From NCBI GenBank assembly GCA_035693615.1, contig DASSGH010000156.1:1-27153 (forward strand): 27,153 nucleotides of DNA, given 5' to 3'. Below the pieces are notes generated by a model, which ran no database searches, was not told the DNA's origin, and was given only the letters and a program-made list of their open reading frames with translations. The DNA is from VAZQ01 sp035693615. Lineage in GTDB: Bacteria > Pseudomonadota > Alphaproteobacteria > Rhizobiales > Xanthobacteraceae. A program made the translations under genes and the position numbers. Shown here one piece after another: positions 23,661-27,153 of the stretch; the first letter of the stretch is position 1; the number at the start of each line of letters is the position of its first letter.

Positions 23661-23902
23661 GGAGTTCAAGCATCGTCTGAACCCCTAAGGGTCTTTCATG
23701 AAATAACAGCAAAAGCACCCTCGGAGCTACCTCCGTGATGGCGAAATCGGCCAAGCGGGACGCTCAACAAGGGGGCGAAAATTTTTATGGATTTGTCGGA
23801 ACCTCCGGCGCCGCTCACCGTTAAGGGCGTGGGACGAGCTCGATGACCCTCTGAGCTCGTTCGTCCCAGACTTCAGAACCCCGCCTTCGGCGGGGTTTTT
23901 TC
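23661..23902 (+). ncRNA. candidate hairpin-rich small transcript ending in a terminator
   Basis: Between tRNA-Thr and a strong terminator lie successive dyads: 23664-23668/23678-23682, 23681-23684/23689-23692, the palindrome TTTCATGAAA (23694-23703) and CGGAG/CTCCG (23722-23726/23731-23735). A larger imperfect inverted repeat follows (GGGACGAGCTC near 23831 with GAGCTCGTTCGTCCC ending 23868). The region also contains a 28-codon frame (ATG 23738 to TAA 23822-23824, MAKSAKRDAQQGGENFYGF...). A small RNA or a tiny mRNA would both explain the terminator. No clear promoter was identified. Confidence 0.3.
23877..23902 (+). terminator. rho-independent terminator
   Basis: A 9-bp perfect stem (23877-23885 with 23889-23897, TTC loop) runs into T residues (TTTTTTC). 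Its strength implies a plus-strand transcript from the preceding 200 bases, where no recognised gene lies. Confidence 0.85.
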
Positions 23903-23965
23903 TTGGGCCGCAACGACTCCGCCGCCCGTTTATCGTCTGAAGCGGTTGCGCCGGATCAGCCGGAG

Positions 23966-24154
23966 TCAAGCCGTATGGCCGGGGTCGAGGGGGGACGGGG
24001 TTTGCAGCCGGTTGTCTTCGGTCATGAGGTCCGATGTCGGGCGGCCGGTTTGACCGCGCCAGCCGAGACGTTGCTGGGCGACATCATCCTCGCTCGGCCG
24101 GTCTTCCTCGCGCCCCTGACGTATTCTTGCCTTCTCGCGAATGCTTTGAGCCAT
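23966..24154 (-). CDS. small hydrophilic protein, 62 aa, unknown function
   Basis: ATG 24154 is preceded by GAGGGA about 8 bases upstream. The product starts MAQSIREKARIRQGREEDRP, continues with SEDDVAQQRLGWRGQTGRPT and a Met/Asp-rich segment, and ends PLDPGHTA. It is strongly charged, without membrane segment or cysteine. The even mix of Glu, Asp, Arg and Gln and the Trp in the middle look like a real soluble miniprotein and not a shadow frame. I cannot name the family. A TATAGA-like -10 element lies about 45 bases upstream of the start. Confidence 0.5.
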   Translation of the reverse strand: MAQSIREKARIRQGREEDRPSEDDVAQQRLGWRGQTGRPTSDLMTEDNRLQTPSPLDPGHTA

Positions 24155-24338
24155 AGCGTTGTCCCTCGCAGACGCTGCCGAACAGCGCCCTCTATACCTT
24201 GCCCATATGACGGCTCATAGCGCGTGGGACGGCAAACGCAGCAATTTCGTCCCCAGCCCGCTTGTGCGGCGGGATTCCACGCCTAGATAGGTTGCAGTGT
24301 CGCGTCCCTCCCAGCCCCCCTGCGATACGCGACATGAA

Positions 24339-24372
24339 GAAGCCCCGGCTGCGTTAGGTTCGCCGGGGCTTC
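24339..24372 (-). terminator. probable terminator of the MHS transporter gene
   Basis: An 11-bp perfect GC-rich stem (24339-24349 with 24362-24372, 12-base loop) lies 27 bases after the transporter stop. The following minus-strand U tract is short (UUCAU), so termination may be partial or bidirectional. Confidence 0.6.
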
Positions 24373-24399
24373 GATTTGTCTAGCGGGTTGAAGGCTACG

Positions 24400-25728
24400 C
24401 TAGGACGCCGGCTTTGCCTCCGCCTCTATCGGTTTCCAGATGCTGATGTGGCGCGTCTCCGGCATCAGGAAGAGGGCGAGCACGAAGCACACCGCAGGCA
24501 CCAAGATCGGATAAAGCAAGGCATACCAGAGGCTCCCCGTGGCGGCAAAAGCCGCCGAGGTGATGAAGGGCACCAACCCGCCGCCCCAGCCGTTTCCGAT
24601 GTGATACGGCACTGAGACCGACGTATAGCGAATCCGACTGGGGAAGTACTCCGCCAGGAAGGCTCCGATCGGGCCGTACACCATGCCGACATAGTTGACG
24701 AGGATGGCGATGATGATGATCGCCACCGGGTAGTTGATATTGCCGGGCTGCGTCACCGTGCCCAGCCACGCATAGAGCGGATAGTAAGTGATCGCCGCCA
24801 GAAGGAAGCCGCCGAGGATCACGGGCTTGCGGCCGATGTGGTCGGACGCCCAGCCCCAGAAGATGAGGGTCGGGGTCGCGATGAGCAGCGCCGCCATCAC
24901 GATATAGCTCGAGGTGAACAGGTCCACTTTCGAGACCTGCTGCAGGAAGTACAACGCCCAGAACTGACCGCTGTACCAGACCACCCCTTCGCCGATCACG
25001 ACAATGCTCGCGATCAGGACGAACTTGATGTTCGGGCTGAGGAATGCCTCCTTCCATGGATTTTTCGCCATCAGGCCCTTGGCCTTGATCTCCTGGAAGA
25101 TCGGCGTCTCGCCCAGCTGCAGGCGGATGTAGATGGCGATCGCGACCAGCAGGAAGGACACCAAGAATGGAACGCGCCACGCCCATGCGTTGAACACCTC
25201 CTCGCCAAAGCCGCCGCGCACACCGAGCACCACCGCCAGCGCGACCACGATCCCCAAGGTGGGCGAGGTTTGCAGCCAACCGGTATAGAAGCCGCGCCGC
25301 TCGTCGGCAACGTGCTCGGCGACGTAGGTGATGGCGCCGCCGTATTCGCCGCCCAGGCAGAGACCTTGGAGCATGCGCAGCAAGAACAAGGTGATCGCGG
25401 CGGCGATTCCGATCTGGTCGAAGGTGGGGATCAAACCGATCACCCCGGTGCCGAGGCCCATTCCGGTGAGCGTGATGAGGAACGTGTACTTGCGCCCCAC
25501 GCGGTCCCCCAACCATCCGAACAGAAAGGCCCCCAACGGACGGATCAAGAAGCCTGCCGTGAACAGCGCGATGGTGCTCAAGAGGGCAGCGACCGGATGC
25601 GTCTTCTCGAAGAATTTGACCGCGAGCACGGCGGCCAAGCTCCCGAAGATATAGAAGTCATACCATTCGATGACGTTTCCCACGGACGCGGCAACAATCA
25701 CGCGCCGGAAATCCTTCGGGATTTGCAT
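24400..25728 (-). CDS. MFS transporter, metabolite:H+ symporter (MHS) family
   Basis: The 442-residue product has twelve predicted membrane helices and the MHS pattern of KgtP/ProP/ShiA relatives: VIVAASVGNVIEWYDFYIFG in helix 1, the loop 2-3 motif GWLGDRVGRK, LLRMLQGLCLGGEYGGAITY in helix 4, and the repeated motif WASDHIGRKPVI in the second half. Such proteins import organic acids, betaines or aromatic acids with protons. A very strong AGGAGGAGAAG ribosome binding site precedes ATG 25728. It stands alone between two terminator-like or intergenic regions. The substrate cannot be told from sequence alone. Confidence 0.92.
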   Translation of the reverse strand: MQIPKDFRRVIVAASVGNVIEWYDFYIFGSLAAVLAVKFFEKTHPVAALLSTIALFTAGFLIRPLGAFLFGWLGDRVGRKYTFLITLTGMGLGTGVIGLIPTFDQIGIAAAITLFLLRMLQGLCLGGEYGGAITYVAEHVADERRGFYTGWLQTSPTLGIVVALAVVLGVRGGFGEEVFNAWAWRVPFLVSFLLVAIAIYIRLQLGETPIFQEIKAKGLMAKNPWKEAFLSPNIKFVLIASIVVIGEGVVWYSGQFWALYFLQQVSKVDLFTSSYIVMAALLIATPTLIFWGWASDHIGRKPVILGGFLLAAITYYPLYAWLGTVTQPGNINYPVAIIIIAILVNYVGMVYGPIGAFLAEYFPSRIRYTSVSVPYHIGNGWGGGLVPFITSAAFAATGSLWYALLYPILVPAVCFVLALFLMPETRHISIWKPIEAEAKPAS

Positions 25729-25938
25729 CTTCTCCTCCTCCCTAGTCGGGTTTTATCGCTTGGGGCGCACAGATGCGCCGAACGCCCAACGAACGCCCCC
25801 AGCGAGTAACGTTTAGCGAACCGCGGCTGTTTTTCTGCCGATCGTTCGAAGTGGTGAAAAAGGTAGCATTGCGGGGAACGGGGCCTAATTAGACTTTTGG
25901 CCTAGGCACGGGAGTTCTCCCGGAAAAGTTAACGCGCC

Positions 25939-26775
25939 TTACGTTTCGGGCCCGGCTGCATTTGTCCGCTCGCTGGCGACATAAAGGGCCAGCGCGGCCG
26001 CATTCGAGACGTTAAGCGTCTTCATGCGGCCCGGGAGCTCGAGCCGGGCGACCTCATCGCAGCTGGCGCGCGTCAACTGCCGCAGTCCCTTTCCTTCCGC
26101 GCCCAACACCAACGCCAGCGGCGCCCGCAAACTCGCCTCGCGCAAGTCGCAGTCCCCGATGCTGTCGAGGCCGACAAGACAATATCCACGCTCGCGCAAG
26201 GTCGCGAGCGCGCGCGCCAGATTTTGCACCGTCACGATCGGCACGTATTCGAGGGCACCCGAGGCCGCCTTGGCGAGCACGCCGGTCGCTTCCGGGCTGT
26301 GGCGGGCGGTGATGACGACCGCCCTGACGGCGAACGCGGCGGCGGTGCGAAGGATCGCGCCCACGTTGTGCGGGTCGGTGATCTGATCGAGCACAAGCAC
26401 GAGTCCTGCTGGCTCGATCTCCTCGAGATCGGGTGAGGGCAGGGCATCGGCCTCGGCCAGCAGGCCATTGTGCACGGCATCGGGGCCGAGGCGGCGCGCG
26501 ATCACATCCGGTCGCACGATCTCCGGCTCAAGGGCGAGGGCCACCCCCTCCTCGGCGAGACGTCGTGCCGCATTCGCTGTGGCGTAGAGGCGTCGAATGC
26601 GGCGGGCGGGATTTTGCAGCGCCGCTTTCACCGTGTGCCACCCGTAGAGGATCGCCGCCCCCGCGGGTGGCCGCGCCGCGCCGTCGGGCGCCGGCCGAGG
26701 CGTTGCGGTGTTGTGCCGCCAGCGCGCTCGGCGCGGCTGATGCGGGTCGGATGGACGCGGGCGGCGGTGGCGCAT
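25939..26775 (-). CDS. rlmB: TrmH/SpoU-family RNA 2'-O-methyltransferase, probably 23S rRNA Gm2251 methyltransferase
   Basis: The product has an N-terminal RNA-binding (L30e-like) substrate domain beginning ILYGWHTVKAALQNPARRI, then a SPOUT domain with its three motifs: LDQITDPHNVGAILRTAAAF, LVLGAEGKGLRQL, and LELPGRMKTLNVSNAAALAL, which form the trefoil knot that binds S-adenosylmethionine. It methylates a ribose 2'-OH; RlmB-type specificity (G2251 in 23S rRNA) fits the domain layout. The first 40 residues are Arg/Pro-rich and disordered, as in other alphaproteobacterial relatives. ATG 26775 lacks a strong ribosome binding site, so a slightly later start cannot be excluded. Confidence 0.9.
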   Translation of the reverse strand: MRHRRPRPSDPHQPRRARWRHNTATPRPAPDGAARPPAGAAILYGWHTVKAALQNPARRIRRLYATANAARRLAEEGVALALEPEIVRPDVIARRLGPDAVHNGLLAEADALPSPDLEEIEPAGLVLVLDQITDPHNVGAILRTAAAFAVRAVVITARHSPEATGVLAKAASGALEYVPIVTVQNLARALATLRERGYCLVGLDSIGDCDLREASLRAPLALVLGAEGKGLRQLTRASCDEVARLELPGRMKTLNVSNAAALALYVASERTNAAGPET

Positions 26776-26868
26776 GGAGGATTCCCCGCGCGACAGTCCC
26801 GTGCGGCGAGGCCAATATCAAGCCGGTCGCGCCACCCGGCGACCCCCACGCCGGTCGCATCGGCGTGG

Positions 26869-26897
26869 TTGACACCACCCGACGCGCTCCCCATAAC
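26869..26897 (+). promoter_or_regulatory. sigma70-type promoter of tRNA-Tyr
   Basis: A consensus TTGACA (26869-26874) and CATAAC (26892-26897) are separated by exactly 17 bases. Transcription would begin near 26904, about 34 bases before the tRNA. Confidence 0.6.
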
Positions 26898-26937
26898 CCG
26901 GCCAGAACGCGCATCCCTCGATGCGAGGTTCGAGATC

Positions 26938-27023
26938 GGGGGAGTGTCCCGAGCGGCAAAGGGGGCGGACTGTAAATCCGCTGGCTGACGCCTTCGTAGG
27001 TTCGAGTCCTACCTCCCCCACCA
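26938..27023 (+). tRNA. tRNA-Tyr (anticodon GTA)
   Basis: The acceptor stem GGGGGAG (26938-26944) pairs with CTCCCCC (27013-27019), followed by A and an encoded CCA (27021-27023). The anticodon GTA is at 26972-26974, the variable arm is long as in bacterial tRNA-Tyr, and the T arm GTAGG/CCTAC with loop TTCGAGT is complete. Confidence 0.97.
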
Positions 27024-27095
27024 GGATCAGCGGCAGCAGTCATCAGAGAATTGGCGAGACCTGATTGCTCTTGTCTGGTGACGTGTCCGCTCCGT

Positions 27096-27153
27096 GCGGG
27101 TGTAGCTCAATGGTAGAGCAACAGCCTTCCAAGCTGATGACGAGGGTTCGATT
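27096..27153 (+). tRNA. tRNA-Gly (anticodon TCC), 3' end outside window
   Basis: GCGGGTG starts the acceptor stem at 27096, followed by TAGCTCAATGGTAGAGCA (D arm), an anticodon loop CTTCCAA with TCC at 27128-27130, and the start of the T arm (AGGGTTCGATT). The window ends inside the T loop. It is 72 bases after tRNA-Tyr and may be co-transcribed with it. Confidence 0.93.

Noticed and set aside
23326..23754. Minus-strand frame running through tRNA-Thr
   Set aside because: Its central part is just the translated tRNA sequence; no protein similarity beyond that.
1..27153. CRISPR arrays, insertion sequences, prophage genes, toxin-antitoxin or defence islands
   Set aside because: No regularly spaced repeats, transposase, integrase or phage motifs were seen on either strand.

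Overview
The window is GC-rich chromosomal DNA of an alphaproteobacterium, most likely a member of the Hyphomicrobiales (Rhizobiales; Bradyrhizobium/Xanthobacteraceae-like). The reasons are the codon usage, the IscU-like scaffold / folE / hisI cluster near thrS and yidD, the HlyU-family protein, the orphan tricarboxylate-transporter binding proteins, and the rlmB / tRNA-Tyr / tRNA-Gly order that often leads into the tuf-secE-nusG region in this class. No rRNA, CRISPR array, prophage or intact insertion sequence is visible.

Layout. 1-1077: a truncated Bug/TctC binding protein and a 54-residue membrane protein, both on the minus strand. 1078-4581: gatB, a 25-residue Lys/Arg-rich protein with a long leader, a candidate structured RNA, a YfcG-like glutathione transferase and tRNA-Ser(GCT). 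4669-7282: a small secreted Tyr/Trp-rich protein with a clean terminator, a nitroreductase, and two exported proteins of unknown function. 7311-9792: thrS and yidD. 10019-10816: a periplasmic ClpP-like protein. 11094-13072: an IscU-like scaffold divergent from folE and hisI. 13124-15753 (minus): a CitE-like lyase translationally coupled to a MaoC-like hydratase, then a HlyU-family protein and NAD kinase. 15839-16171: cutA. 16380-20941: a five-gene plus-strand cluster (deacetylase, ABC binding protein, permease, ATPase, orphan Bug protein). 21125-22761: a 46-residue membrane protein behind a CRP-type palindrome, then a minus-strand pair of probable F420-dependent enzymes. 23078-24372: small ORFs, a remnant of an ABC binding protein, tRNA-Thr(TGT) and two terminators. 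24400-26775: an MHS-type transporter and rlmB. 26938-end: tRNA-Tyr(GTA) and a truncated tRNA-Gly(TCC).

How it fits together. Much of the window is translation and cofactor housekeeping: gatB, thrS, rlmB, four tRNAs, folE, hisI, nadK, cutA and the Fe-S scaffold. The accessory part is uptake and catabolism of small organic acids or N-heterocycles: Bug proteins, the ABC system with a PuuE-like deacetylase, the MHS symporter and the MaoC/CitE pair.

I see no obvious new multi-gene defence or biosynthetic system. The least explained signals are small: a four-way-junction RNA-like fold at 3272-3430, a near-perfect CRP-type operator in front of a tiny membrane protein at 21050, a hairpin-rich terminated transcript at 23661-23902, and several proteins of 25-54 residues with good ribosome binding sites.
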